64,000 nucleotides of DNA from an uncultured Clostridia bacterium (GCA_934178555.1 CAKPQL010000003.1:31430-95429); one strand, 5' to 3'; shown: positions 54,873 to 63,737, counted from the stretch's first letter. Made by a program: numbers and translations. Notes: a model not told the origin generated them from the letters alone.

Positions 54873-55505
54873 TTATTTAATTTTATTTTTTATACCTTCT
54901 AATGTATTTAAAATCATATTGTAAACTATTTGATATATAGTATTTTTAATATAATATACATTGGCATTGTCCATTGCTTGTTTTTGTTTTTCTGTAATAT
55001 TTGTATATGGATATATTCCTGACATAAAAGGGTAAAAAGAAAAAATAAAATTAGCTGTTTTTTCTTCACTCATAAACTCAAAATTTGATTTTAATATATT
55101 TCTTATAATATTTACACCTTTTCCATAAGATTGTTTGAAATTCGTTAAATTTTCTATTCGGCTGTTTTCCTCCATATCATATATATTCATTGCTAATAGT
55201 TTAAGTAATGTGATTCTTTTTTGAAGCGAATTTGCAATTAAGTCAGCAAACATATCTATAGATAAATTTTTATATTTTTTTTCAATAATTTCTAGATCTT
55301 TAATCCATTTATCATATTCTTTTTTGAATAGTTCTAAAAATATCTCCTCCTTTGTTTCAAAATAATTGTAAATTGAAGGTCTTGAAAAACTTGTTTTTTC
55401 GCTTATAGATAAAATACTTATTTCTTTAAAACTGTGCTCTAAATATAGCTTTTCACATGCATTTACAATTTCTTCTTTTCTGTTTATTTCATTATCGTTA
55501 AGCAT
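54873..55505 (-). CDS. TetR/AcrR-family transcriptional regulator
   Basis: About 210 residues: N-terminal HTH (IVNACEKLYLEHSFKEISILSISEKTSFSRPSIYNYFETKEEIF) and a C-terminal ligand-binding domain with several hydrophobic helices. Two TGACA-N3-TGTCA palindromes in its own promoter suggest autorepression. It lies between dxs and mntP on the same strand; a target besides itself is unknown. ATG at 55514 is an alternative start. Confidence 0.9.
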   Translation of the reverse strand: MLNDNEINRKEEIVNACEKLYLEHSFKEISILSISEKTSFSRPSIYNYFETKEEIFLELFKKEYDKWIKDLEIIEKKYKNLSIDMFADLIANSLQKRITLLKLLAMNIYDMEENSRIENLTNFKQSYGKGVNIIRNILKSNFEFMSEEKTANFIFSFYPFMSGIYPYTNITEKQKQAMDNANVYYIKNTIYQIVYNMILNTLEGIKNKIK

Positions 55506-55530
55506 TACATTCATCCTTTCAATTTATTGC

Positions 55531-55581
55531 TGACACGCTGTCATCTTATTATTTTATATCATTTTTCTGACAGTCTGTCAA
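55531..55581 (-). promoter_or_regulatory. tetR promoter with two palindromic operators
   Basis: Minus strand: -35 TTGACA (55576-55581), 17-base spacer, -10 TATAAA (55553-55558). Operators TGACAGACTGTCA (55568-55580) over the -35 and TGACAGCGTGTCA (55531-55543) downstream of the -10, centred 37 bases apart. Confidence 0.8.
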
Positions 55582-55662
55582 GTTGTTTTGTCATTAACAC
55601 TATATATCAATTCTATAACTTCTCATTTTTTACTTACATCCACCTAATTACTAATTTATACT

Positions 55663-56229
55663 TTAAAAATGAATTATATTTAGATGTTCTAATAATATTT
55701 TTATTCCTAATAATACTAATATAATTCCTCCCATTAGTTCTGCTTTATTTTGATATTTATCTCCAAATTTATTTCCTATTTTTACTCCAAAAATTGAAAT
55801 AATAAATGTTATAACTCCAATTATAGATACTGCTAATAATAAATTAACATCAAAAAACGCAAATGTTATTCCTACTGCTAAAGCATCAATACTTGTTGCT
55901 ACTGCTAAAACTATCATCGTTTTAAAATCAATTTTATCATTTTTCTTTTCATCTTCGTTGTCAAAAGATTCTTTTATCATATTTCCGCCAATTAATGCTA
56001 ATAATATGAATGCAATCCAATGATCAAACGTTGTTACAAAACTTTCAAAAGTTGTTCCTAAAAAATAGCCTACCATTGGCATTATCGCCTGAAATATTCC
56101 AAAATACAATGCAATTATCATTGCTGCTTTCCAATTCATCTTTTTCATAGAAAGCCCTTTACAAATTGATACTGCAAATGCATCCATTGCTAATCCTATT
56201 CCTAATAACAAAATTTCTAATATTCCCAT
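55663..56229 (-). CDS. mntP: Manganese efflux pump MntP
   Basis: 188 residues, six membrane helices in two inverted repeats: GIGLAMDAFAVSICKG and ATSIDALAVGITFA carry the metal-binding Asp residues typical of MntP. A hydrophilic loop (FDNEDEKKNDK) separates the repeats. It shares a transcript with the antiporter gene upstream (10-base gap), and both lie behind a yybP-ykoY manganese riboswitch, which supports Mn2+ export. Confidence 0.95.
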   Translation of the reverse strand: MGILEILLLGIGLAMDAFAVSICKGLSMKKMNWKAAMIIALYFGIFQAIMPMVGYFLGTTFESFVTTFDHWIAFILLALIGGNMIKESFDNEDEKKNDKIDFKTMIVLAVATSIDALAVGITFAFFDVNLLLAVSIIGVITFIISIFGVKIGNKFGDKYQNKAELMGGIILVLLGIKILLEHLNIIHF

Positions 56230-56239
56230 AACTTACTCC

Positions 56240-57190
56240 TTATTTTACTATTAATATCATTATATATATTACATACATCAAAAAATAAATAATTCCATTT
56301 GCTCTACTCATTTTTTCTTTTGGTGGTATAAATGGAAAAATTGCCAATATTATAGTAGATACTACTAGTACACTTAAATCAAAATTGTATGTTACGTTAT
56401 ATGTAATTGGATTTATTATTGCAGATACACCAATTATAAGTAAAATATTAAATATATTTGAACCAATAATATTTCCTATCGCAATGTCACTATCGCCTTT
56501 AATTGCCGCTATAACACTTGTTACAAGTTCTGGTAAGCTTGTTCCTACTGCAAGAATTGTTAAGCTGATAATTTTTTCACTTATATTAAAATAATTTGCA
56601 ACATTAACAGCATTATTTACTGTTAAATCTCCACCCACCTTTAAACCGATAATGCCTAATATGATTAATAGTATACTCTTTATTGTGCTGTTTTCTTTTT
56701 CTTGTTTTACATCTATCTCAATTAAATTATTTTGACTTTTCTTTTTACCAATAAATATTGTATATCCAAGAAAAGCACCAAAAAGAATTAATAATATCAC
56801 AGCTTCTATTCTTGATATTTCATTTTGTGAATTAGAAAACACCATTAGTATTATTGTAAAAAACAAACACATAGGTATCTCATAATGTTTTGTTTCTTTT
56901 TGAAATGTAACTGGTTTTATCATTGCTGCTAGTCCTAATATAAGTAATAAATTGCTTATATTACTTCCTATTATATTTCCTATTGCCATATCTGAATATC
57001 CATCTATTGAGGATGTGATGCTTACAAATAATTCTGGCATTGATGTTCCTATTGATACAATAGTAAGTCCTATTATAATTTCTGGTATATGAAATTTTTT
57101 TGCAATTTTGCTTGAACCATCCACTAACATATCTGCACTTACTATCAAAAATGCAAATCCTATAACAATTAAAAATAGCGATAATAACAT
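56240..57190 (-). CDS. Calcium/sodium antiporter family protein (CaxA/YrbG-like)
   Basis: 316 residues, about ten membrane helices with the two alpha-repeats SIGTSMPELFVSITSS...GNIIGSN and AVGTSLPELVTSVIAA...GNIIGSN. Members exchange Ca2+ or other divalent cations for Na+/H+. The riboswitch and mntP partner suggest that it exports Mn2+, or Ca2+ exchanged in manganese stress; this is inference. GGGAGG before ATG. Confidence 0.9.
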   Translation of the reverse strand: MLLSLFLIVIGFAFLIVSADMLVDGSSKIAKKFHIPEIIIGLTIVSIGTSMPELFVSITSSIDGYSDMAIGNIIGSNISNLLLILGLAAMIKPVTFQKETKHYEIPMCLFFTIILMVFSNSQNEISRIEAVILLILFGAFLGYTIFIGKKKSQNNLIEIDVKQEKENSTIKSILLIILGIIGLKVGGDLTVNNAVNVANYFNISEKIISLTILAVGTSLPELVTSVIAAIKGDSDIAIGNIIGSNIFNILLIIGVSAIINPITYNVTYNFDLSVLVVSTIILAIFPFIPPKEKMSRANGIIYFLMYVIYIMILIVK

Positions 57191-57225
57191 ATTTTTCCTC
57201 CCTTAGTTTAAATTACATACAAAAA

Positions 57226-57345
57226 GAGACTCCGCCTGCAATTTGTATTTGCAAACAAGTCTCATTATTTAAAATAAAGCCAGATATTTATATATCAGTA
57301 TGTTGACTTTACTACATATTTACTATATGCTAATTACTCCCTTAT
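57226..57345 (-). ncRNA. yybP-ykoY manganese riboswitch
   Basis: Minus strand, in order: AAGGGAGTA near the 5' end, AAAGTCAACATACTGAT, GGCTTTATTT, then GAGACTTG...GCAGGCGGAGTCTC ending in TTTTT just before the ribosome-binding site. These are conserved blocks of the yybP-ykoY Mn2+ riboswitch as I know them. The downstream genes (antiporter and mntP) are its typical targets. The last stem plus T run suggests transcriptional control. Boundaries approximate. Confidence 0.83.
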
Positions 57346-57353
57346 TCTAAAAT

Positions 57354-57382
57354 ATTATACAAGAATATATAATTTTTTACAA
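57354..57382 (-). promoter_or_regulatory. Promoter of the manganese riboswitch operon
   Basis: Minus strand: -35 TTGTAA (57377-57382), 17-base spacer, -10 TATAAT (57354-57359). Confidence 0.72.
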
Positions 57383-57435
57383 GTAATTTCAAAATTTTTT
57401 ATTTAAATATTTAATTAATTTACATATTTGCCTTT

Positions 57436-57570
57436 CTATTTTCTTATCCATTCTTTTATTGGTGTGTGATTTGGAATACCAAACTTTTTTGCAGCATTTT
57501 CACTGATATGAAGTTCTTCTATGCAATATTTTACAACTTTTAATTTAAATTCTAATGAATATTTGCTCAT
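57436..57570 (-). pseudogene. IS3-family transposase OrfA, N-terminal fragment
   Basis: 44 codons MSKYSLEFKLKVVKYC...AAKKFGIPNHTPIKEWIRK, the helix-turn-helix start of IS150-type OrfA proteins (usually ~100-175 residues), then TAG. Nothing of OrfB follows. The sequence before the ATG (to 57624) has the terminal-repeat look of such elements (TGAAGTGCACCCCAAATGTTAGACAAAAA). A deletion relic. Confidence 0.75.
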
Positions 57571-57624
57571 AAAAAATACACCTCTAAACATTAGATTTTT
57601 GTCTAACATTTGGGGTGCACTTCA
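57571..57624 (-). mobile_element. IS3-family left end (terminal repeat)
   Basis: TGAAGTGCACCCCAAATGTTAGAC, then GAGGTG before the OrfA fragment, the usual layout of an IS150-group left end. No matching right end is visible. Confidence 0.6.
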
Positions 57625-57678
57625 AAACTACTACTGCTTCTTTTTTACTTTTATTACTTTACTAGTTAAATCTCTTTT

Positions 57679-57747
57679 TTATTCAGCAAATACATTTGTA
57701 ACAAATGCAAATATACCAACTATAAATACCAATAATAGTATTTTTAT
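57679..57747 (-). pseudogene. Signal-peptide-only gene remnant next to the IS end
   Basis: In the frame directly after the stop of the 57760 gene, codons read (I)KILLLVFIVGIFAFVTNVFAE and then stop: a basic start, a hydrophobic core and an AxA-like cleavage site, i.e. a signal peptide without a mature protein. The first codon is ATA, with no ATG/GTG. Probably the head of an exported-protein gene destroyed by the IS insertion 55 bases further on. Confidence 0.4.
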
Positions 57748-57759
57748 TCGTTTTTCTTC

Positions 57760-58719
57760 CTATTCCTCATACCTAACTTCACTCATATCATTAAATCCAC
57801 TTAAAAAAGAATCATATGAGTAATCTCTTACCCTATTTTCCATCACATCATTTATAGGTATAAGTGTATAATCTTTTAATACTACATACTTATATGTAAA
57901 TGTTAATATCTCATCATAAAATTTTGTTAATAAGTTGATTCTTACTGTAGTTGTAACAGTTTTATTTAAGTCCTTATCAAAATAACTCATTATTTCATAA
58001 AAACCTTTGTCGGTTTTAAGTATTCTTCCATTATATATTCTAATAACCTTCTCGCCTTCATAGTTTCCACTAATTTTATCAGATATTGGATACTTATTAT
58101 CATTAGTGTACAATAATCTATACAATATGTTGTCTTTGGCATAAACGTATTCAGACATAAAATCATAATCTATTTTTTGGCCTAAAAACGCTTTTGAATA
58201 TTCCCATTTTAGGGAATCACTTAATCTGTATGAAGCATTAACATACATATCATAGCTATCTCTAACTTTATTATCCAAATTATCATCTTGTAATGTATAT
58301 AATGTATCATTATAATCAATAAACTTAATACTAGCGCCATAGCCGGATAAGATATTCATTACCTTTATATTTTCTGGAATATCATACACTTTTTTGTATT
58401 CAAATTCGCCACTATCTAGTTTTTTAGGATTAAAAATATAAATTGAATTGTTGCTTATAAAAGCATAATTTCTAAAACTAGTGTCTTCTGTTAATATTTC
58501 TCCACCATTTAATTTTAAGTATTTCTTATCTGGACTATTTGTTAAAAGCTGTTCCGTTAATGAATTTGGCTCACAAACAGTATGGTCTTTTAATTCACTA
58601 GTTTCTTTATCGTTATCGTTATTTTTATCTTTATTTTTATTTAATACCAAAATCATACTAACAATAATAATTATTAGAACAAATGCCAGTATGCAATAAA
58701 TAATTTTTTTGTTTTTCAT
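57760..58719 (-). CDS. Membrane-anchored extracytoplasmic hypothetical protein
   Basis: 319 residues: one N-terminal TM helix (IIYCILAFVLIIIIVSMILVL), a Lys/Asp/Asn-rich linker (NKDKNNDNDKE), then a large, mostly beta-type, Tyr/Asp-rich external domain, without a recognised family. It may be a beta-propeller-like sensor: repeats of YxFNPKK, YxLQDDN and YAKDNILYRLLYTND occur at intervals. Its start is coupled to the 58722 gene (2-base gap). Confidence 0.65.
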   Translation of the reverse strand: MKNKKIIYCILAFVLIIIIVSMILVLNKNKDKNNDNDKETSELKDHTVCEPNSLTEQLLTNSPDKKYLKLNGGEILTEDTSFRNYAFISNNSIYIFNPKKLDSGEFEYKKVYDIPENIKVMNILSGYGASIKFIDYNDTLYTLQDDNLDNKVRDSYDMYVNASYRLSDSLKWEYSKAFLGQKIDYDFMSEYVYAKDNILYRLLYTNDNKYPISDKISGNYEGEKVIRIYNGRILKTDKGFYEIMSYFDKDLNKTVTTTVRINLLTKFYDEILTFTYKYVVLKDYTLIPINDVMENRVRDYSYDSFLSGFNDMSEVRYEE

Positions 58720-58721
58720 TT

Positions 58722-59813
58722 TTATTTACCTAACTCCTCAATATATCCAGATACTTTAGTTGTATACATATCATCAGTTATTGATTGATATGTATTTCCT
58801 TTGTAGTCGTCAGTAAAGCCATTGTATGCTTTATATACTTCTCCAGTATCAGTATTATAAACTCTTTCATACCCAAGTATTGCATCACTTTGTTTTTGAC
58901 TCATTATGTCATAAGATTTATTTCTTTTTTCCCAAGAATCCATAATTCCATTTGATATTTGATTACATATACTTCTAACATTTTGAAAGTTTTTCATTAC
59001 TGCATCTTGTTGATTATAAAATCCATTCATAAAGGTATCGGTAAATTCTAATGAAGAAACCATAGTATTCAAAATTTCTTGCCAATCTATAAATTCATCT
59101 TTAGGTGCAGTAATAAAAATTGCATCATATACACTTAAATAGTATATATCTATTTGTTTACCTGACATAATATTTTCAAGGACATAATATGTACCTGCAT
59201 CATATACATATGCTGTAAATAATCCTTCTGCATCTTTTCCATTTGCATCTTTGAATGTTGCTCTTAATATATCTCCACCCAACGTTCCTTTTCCTAAGTT
59301 ATCAATAACAGTAAAATTCGTTAAAGTTGGAAATGTAAATGTAGCTGTATTATTTATAGGTCCAAGTTCATTAAATATTTTGTAAAAACCTTCTGTAGTT
59401 TTATCTTCAATTACTGGATTTTTTGCAAATAAATCATTTGGATAATACCTCTTTTGAAAGTTTTTAGCATCTTCTGATTTGTTATATCCTTCTGTTTTCA
59501 TATTAAAGAAAAATTGGTAAGTTGGATTTTCTGGATCATATGCTTTAATTGTATAGTGAATATAATCTCCAATAGTATCCACTTTCCATCCTTTTGGTAT
59601 TTTCATAGTAAAATTATCTGTTACATATTCTTCAAATTCTAATTTAGCAACACTACTTTCTTTAATATTTAGTTTTTCCTCAGGCTTCTTAAAAATAGAC
59701 TCACCTTTATCTTTATTTAACATTAGAAAAATAGCACCTCCAACAATTACAAGAACTAGTGCAGCAATCACCACCGCTTTTTTTAAAGAAATATTTAATT
59801 TACCTATTTTCAA
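58722..59813 (-). CDS. Membrane-anchored extracytoplasmic hypothetical protein
   Basis: 363 residues: one N-terminal TM helix (AVVIAALVLVIVGGAIFLML), then an external domain with a PsbP/MOG1-like feel in its first half (FTMKIPKGWKVDTIGDYIHYTIKAYDPENP) and a helical second half ending GYERVYNTDTGEVYKAYNGF, a segment common in secreted Clostridia proteins. Start codon TTG at 59813 behind GGGGGAG. Divergent from the XRE regulator, with which it may share an operator. Confidence 0.68.
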   Translation of the reverse strand: MKIGKLNISLKKAVVIAALVLVIVGGAIFLMLNKDKGESIFKKPEEKLNIKESSVAKLEFEEYVTDNFTMKIPKGWKVDTIGDYIHYTIKAYDPENPTYQFFFNMKTEGYNKSEDAKNFQKRYYPNDLFAKNPVIEDKTTEGFYKIFNELGPINNTATFTFPTLTNFTVIDNLGKGTLGGDILRATFKDANGKDAEGLFTAYVYDAGTYYVLENIMSGKQIDIYYLSVYDAIFITAPKDEFIDWQEILNTMVSSLEFTDTFMNGFYNQQDAVMKNFQNVRSICNQISNGIMDSWEKRNKSYDIMSQKQSDAILGYERVYNTDTGEVYKAYNGFTDDYKGNTYQSITDDMYTTKVSGYIEELGK

Positions 59814-59902
59814 AATATACTCCCCCTCTCAACTATACAATATTATAACTTTAAATAATTTAAAGAGCAATAATATTACCAATAAAAGCAATGTTTTTTA
59901 TG

Positions 59903-59939
59903 GTAAGTGGTTTTGCTTACTTTAAATTTATAGTATAAT
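59903..59939 (+). promoter_or_regulatory. Promoter region and inverted repeat before the XRE regulator
   Basis: Inverted repeat GTAAG-N8-CTTAC (59903-59920) just ahead of the -10 TATAAT (59934-59939). The -35 (TTGCTT, 15-base spacer) is weak. The repeat lies between divergent genes and could be the regulator's operator. Confidence 0.5.
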
Positions 59940-59961
59940 ATGATTTAAAGGATGGTGTAAT

Positions 59962-61689
59962 ATGAACTTTAAAGATATCCTAAATAAATATTTAGAAGAA
60001 TTGGATTGTACTCCCAAAAGATTATCAGAAGAATCTGGAATATCTCAAACAGTTATAAGTAGATATAGAAAAGGTGAAAGAACACCTATAAAGGATAGCG
60101 AACAAATAAATAAATTAGCTACTGCATTTTCTAATATTGCAGAACAAAATGGTAAAAAAGAATATACTCTTGCTAAAATTTTAAATGAACTTAATTCTAT
60201 TATTAGTGTAGACAATTTTGATTACAATACATTTAGTAATAATCTTAATACACTAATAACTTCATTAAATATAAATACCAATGAAATGGCAAAATATATT
60301 GGTTTTGATGCTTCACATATTTCAAGAATTAGATATGGAAAATCAAAAACCTCTAACCCTATTGATTTCTCTACAAAGGTATGTAATTTTATATTTTCAA
60401 GATATAAAAATCCTGATGACATCAAAAATCTTTCTATAGTTTTGAATTGCAGTAAAAATGAACTAGTAGAAAATAAATTTTATGATACCTTATTTAACTG
60501 GCTAACAAGCGAGTCAAGACTTGCAAAAGATCAAATTACAGACTTTTTAACCAATCTTGATAACTTTAATTTAGAAGATTATATAAAGTCAATAAAATTT
60601 GATGAACTGAAAGTTCCAAACATCCCATTTTATAAGGGAAAAACCAAACGCTACTATGGAATTGACGAAATGAAACAAGGCGAATTAAATTTTTTTAAAG
60701 CAACTGTCCTATCAAAATCAAAAGAAGATATATTTATGTGTAGTGATATGCCTATGGAAGATATGGCAGAAGATCTTGATTTTGGTAAAAAGTGGATGTT
60801 TGCTATTGCTATGAGTTTAAAAAAAGGACTTCACTTAAATATTATTCATAATTTAGATAGACCTTTTAACGAAATGATGTTGGGACTAGAAAGTTGGATT
60901 CCTATTTATATGACAGGTCAAGTCTCTCCTTACTATTTAAAAGAAGTTAAAAACTCTGTTTATCATCATCTTAATTATGTTTCAGGCGTTGCTGCATTAA
61001 CTGGAGAATGCATTAAAGGATCACATAATAAAGGAATGTATTATTTAACTACTAATAAAAATGAAATACAATATTATAAAGAGAAATCTAATTTACTATT
61101 TAAAAAAGCAAATCCACTTATGGATATATACAACGAAAACAATAAAAGCAAATATCAATTATTCTTACAAAAAGATGAAAAAATATTAAGTGATAGGAAA
61201 AGGTTTCTTTCTTCTCTACCTTTATTTACTATTTCAAATGAATTATTATGTAAAATTCTAGAAAGAAACAAAATATCAAAAACTGATATTGACAATATTC
61301 TTAAATACAAAAATAAAGAAATGGAATATATGCAAAATATTCTTAAAAAGAATACTGTGTGTGATTGCATTTATGAAATCACAGCAAATGAATTTGAGAA
61401 TGATATACCTTTACTTTCTTTAAACAATTTGTTTTATAACAAAAATATCACCTATACTTATGAAGAATATATTGGTCATTTAAAATCTACTCAAAACTAT
61501 GCCAAAAACTGTAATAATTATGAAATATCTTATTCAAATTATAAAACATTTAAAAATATTACTATAACCATCTTAAAAGAAGATTATGTAATTATTTCTA
61601 AAAACTCTAATCCTACTATACATTTTGTTATTCGACATCCAAAGTTAACAGATGCAATTAAAAATTTTAGTCCAATTGTAAAGGAATAA
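59962..61689 (+). CDS. Large regulator with two tandem XRE helix-turn-helix domains
   Basis: 575 residues. First HTH ~residues 13-40 (TPKRLSEESGISQTVISRYRKGERTP); second ~104-130 (NTNEMAKYIGFDASHISRIRYGKSKT). The remaining ~400 residues are a cytoplasmic domain of unknown type, with SKEDIFMCSDMPMEDMAEDLDFGKKWMFAIAMSLKKGLHLNIIHNLDRP, a pattern reminiscent of a ligand- or phosphate-binding sensor. No membrane helices. Divergent from two exported proteins it may control. SD AAGGATGG before ATG; own terminator. Confidence 0.8.
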   Translation: MNFKDILNKYLEELDCTPKRLSEESGISQTVISRYRKGERTPIKDSEQINKLATAFSNIAEQNGKKEYTLAKILNELNSIISVDNFDYNTFSNNLNTLITSLNINTNEMAKYIGFDASHISRIRYGKSKTSNPIDFSTKVCNFIFSRYKNPDDIKNLSIVLNCSKNELVENKFYDTLFNWLTSESRLAKDQITDFLTNLDNFNLEDYIKSIKFDELKVPNIPFYKGKTKRYYGIDEMKQGELNFFKATVLSKSKEDIFMCSDMPMEDMAEDLDFGKKWMFAIAMSLKKGLHLNIIHNLDRPFNEMMLGLESWIPIYMTGQVSPYYLKEVKNSVYHHLNYVSGVAALTGECIKGSHNKGMYYLTTNKNEIQYYKEKSNLLFKKANPLMDIYNENNKSKYQLFLQKDEKILSDRKRFLSSLPLFTISNELLCKILERNKISKTDIDNILKYKNKEMEYMQNILKKNTVCDCIYEITANEFENDIPLLSLNNLFYNKNITYTYEEYIGHLKSTQNYAKNCNNYEISYSNYKTFKNITITILKEDYVIISKNSNPTIHFVIRHPKLTDAIKNFSPIVKE

Positions 61690-61713
61690 AATGTTCTTTT
61701 CTATTTTAAAAAT

Positions 61714-61748
61714 AAAGAGAGACTCTGAAATTTCAAAGTTCTCTCTTT
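61714..61748 (+). terminator. Terminator of the XRE regulator gene
   Basis: AAAGAGAGACT pairs with AGTTCTCTCTTT (one bulge) around a 12-base loop, with a T-rich tail. Confidence 0.75.
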
Positions 61749-61842
61749 CTATCTGTGTGTGGAAATAAATTAGTGTAGTTACTCAGTTATTATTGTTACT
61801 TAATACAAAGTGCAACACTAAAGCCAACGTCGTCATAGGTAA

Positions 61843-61876
61843 AAGATAGATAACTTTCAATTAAATTATCTATCTT
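61843..61876. terminator. Terminator-like hairpin
   Basis: AAGATAGATAA / TTATCTATCTT perfect 11-bp stem with a 12-base loop; TTTT follows on the minus strand, downstream of the small ORF at 61891. Confidence 0.65.
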
Positions 61877-61890
61877 ATAAATTTAATATT

Positions 61891-61998
61891 TTAGCTTTCA
61901 TTTGCTTTTATACAAATAGTATAAGCTATCATGTAAATACCTACTATTGCTGATAATGCTCCAAAAATTATTCCACCTATTGCATTATATTTTGACAT
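61891..61998 (-). CDS. Small single-TM hypothetical protein
   Basis: 35 residues, MSKYNAIGG then a ~22-residue hydrophobic helix (IIFGALSAIVGIYMIAYTICI) and a polar tail. No clear ribosome-binding site. Its ATG lies 18 bases from the first codon of the divergent TetR-like fragment, so a deletion may have removed the start regions of both. It may be a remnant. Confidence 0.4.
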   Translation of the reverse strand: MSKYNAIGGIIFGALSAIVGIYMIAYTICIKANES

Positions 61999-62015
61999 GT
62001 CACTTTCTGTTGTAA

Positions 62016-62543
62016 ATTAATCAAAGAAAAAAGCTATCTAAAGAAAAGATAAAAAAAGCTTTTATAGAACAAATTCAAAATAAGGAATTACATCAAATTT
62101 CTGTTACAGATATAGTTAAAAATTCTAATATCAATCGTTCTACTTTTTATGCCAATTATATTGATATATATGATTTAGCTGATAAAATTAAAGAAGAAAT
62201 GTTTAACAATATGCTAGAATTATATAGAGAAGAAGCTATTTCTCATAAGCATTCTTATAATTATTTAAAACTATTCAGACATATTAAAGATAACCAAATT
62301 TATTATAAAACTTTATTTAAGCTTAATTTTGATTTTTCTGAACACTTTAATACTGAATTAGAAAAAGATGAAGCATTAAAATATTATGGAACAACTAAAA
62401 ACATTGATTATCATATAGAATTTTTTAAATGTGGTTTTAATGGTTTATTAAAAAAATGGTTATATAATGGTTGTATAGAATCTCCTAAGGAAATAAATGA
62501 AATCTTAAATAGTGTATATAAAGGAAGAAGTCTTGAAACTTAA
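62016..62543 (+). pseudogene. TetR/AcrR-like regulator lacking a recognisable start
   Basis: The frame is open from codon ATT at 62016, just after an in-frame TAA: INQRKKLSKEKIKKAFIEQIQNKELHQISVTDIVKNSNINRSTFYANY, a good TetR HTH, then a C-terminal domain to GRSLET (175 codons). There is no ATG before residue 62 and no Shine-Dalgarno before the ATT. Either a rare AUU start is used or the first few codons were lost. Downstream hairpin at 62528. Confidence 0.65.
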
Positions 62544-62555
62544 TTCAAGACTTTT
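62528..62555 (+). terminator. Terminator of the TetR-like gene
   Basis: AAGTCTTGAA / TTCAAGACTT, 10-bp stem with 6-base loop and TTTTAATTT tail; the stem includes the last codons. Confidence 0.8.
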
Positions 62556-62616
62556 AATTTAATCGATAAATTACTGTTTTTTAACAAACTACAAAAATGT
62601 AATTTTATATTATATT

Positions 62617-63126
62617 TTATGTATTTCTGTTTTTTCTTTTTGTTTTTTTACTATTTCTTTTAGAATTAGTACCCCAAATTCCAAATATTGCATATAGTGG
62701 AATAAAACCCACTATTGCAATCACATATAATCCTGAATCAGGATTTTCTGTCGCAGATCCTAATACAAATCCCACTATTATCATTAATCCTCCAATTATT
62801 CCTAATATAATTGAAAATATTGTCTTTTCTCTTACAACTTTTTTTCTTTCTTCTTCTTTTCTATGTTCTTCTTGTAATTCGAGTTCTATTCTTTTTCTTT
62901 TTTCTTCCTGAATTCTTTGAAAAAAGTTCATTTTATTCTGCTTTTTATTTTCAATCTCCATTTTATGTTTATGTTTTATTTCCATGATTTCTTTTTTTGC
63001 ATTGTGTTTAGTATTAAATTTATCTTTCCAGTCTTTTTCGTGTTGATCCATGCCCTTTTCAACTAATTTTTCAACATCTACTTCAAATCCAGCTATTTTA
63101 TCTTTAATATCAAATTTAAACTTCAT
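62617..63126 (-). CDS. Coiled-coil protein with two C-terminal membrane helices
   Basis: 169 residues. Residues ~18-100 are a highly charged coiled coil (KHKHKMEIENKKQNK, EEKRKRIELELQEEHRKEEERKK). Two TM helices follow (IFSIILGIIGGLMIIVGFVLG, LYVIAIVGFIPLYAIFGIW) and a very basic tail. No family recognised; common layout in accessory regions of Firmicutes. AGGGGG before ATG. Confidence 0.65.
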   Translation of the reverse strand: MKFKFDIKDKIAGFEVDVEKLVEKGMDQHEKDWKDKFNTKHNAKKEIMEIKHKHKMEIENKKQNKMNFFQRIQEEKRKRIELELQEEHRKEEERKKVVREKTIFSIILGIIGGLMIIVGFVLGSATENPDSGLYVIAIVGFIPLYAIFGIWGTNSKRNSKKTKRKNRNT

Positions 63127-63350
63127 ATATTTATCCCCCTAATATAGGATTTGTAATTTACGCGAACTCCAAATTACTATTTATCTTTCACATTAATTAT
63201 ATCATAATTTGACCACTATCACTACGGCAATGGTTAAAAGCCTCTAAAATGTTGCAAATACTATGTCTTTTGTGATCACTCCTCATTATAGATACGTTTT
63301 AGATACTTATACGTAACATATCTAGATAACATTCTTGATTTCATATATAG

Positions 63351-63376
63351 AAAAAAGCCTTTCAAGGCTTTTTTTC
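63351..63376. terminator. Terminator after the SEC-C fragment
   Basis: AAAAAAGCCTT-TC-AAGGCTTTTTT-type perfect palindrome with T runs on both strands. Confidence 0.8.
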
Positions 63377-63435
63377 TATTTTCCACAACAGTTCTTATAC
63401 TTTTTACCGCTTCCACAAGAACTTTGTACTCCCAT
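63376..63435 (-). pseudogene. SEC-C zinc motif fragment
   Basis: The last codons read QSSCGSGKKYKNCCGK then stop, an almost complete SEC-C metal-binding motif (CxCGSGKKYKxCC) such as ends SecA and many small proteins; the first Cys is Ser. Upstream in frame only Asn/Thr-rich repeats and stops (VT*SGKA*) remain, so the body of the gene is lost. Confidence 0.6.
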
Positions 63436-63540
63436 ATTATCTGTATTATTTGTATTTATAATATTACCTGTATTTCAGGCTTTTCCAGACTAGGTAACAT
63501 CTATATTATTTGTATTATCTGTACTATTTATATTATAAAT
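63436..63540. repeat. AT-rich degenerate repeats upstream of the SEC-C fragment
   Basis: Two related stretches (63436-63466 and 63503-63533) built from ATTATCTGTATTATTTGTA-like units; on the minus strand they encode Asn/Thr/Asp runs. Probably the decayed low-complexity linker of the SEC-C gene. Between here and 63737 no gene is seen. Confidence 0.45.
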
Positions 63541-63737
63541 ATTTCTCTACTGTGGACAAATTGTGGACACCGTCCACATCCGTTCACTGCTAACATTATA
63601 CCATATTTCAAAGTTCAATAAATTGTGCGAATTGTAAAATCATACATTTGTGTTTTTTCTGTTCATAATTATATACTATATATTAAGGTAAAAATCAAAT
63701 TATATCTTTTGCTATCTTTATTACTTATTTCTTCTCT

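Noticed and set aside
26..63621. Many 60-110 codon ORFs opposite or inside the genes above
   Set aside because: Out-of-frame shadows of conserved genes: low-complexity Leu/Ser/Phe-rich products without ribosome-binding sites.
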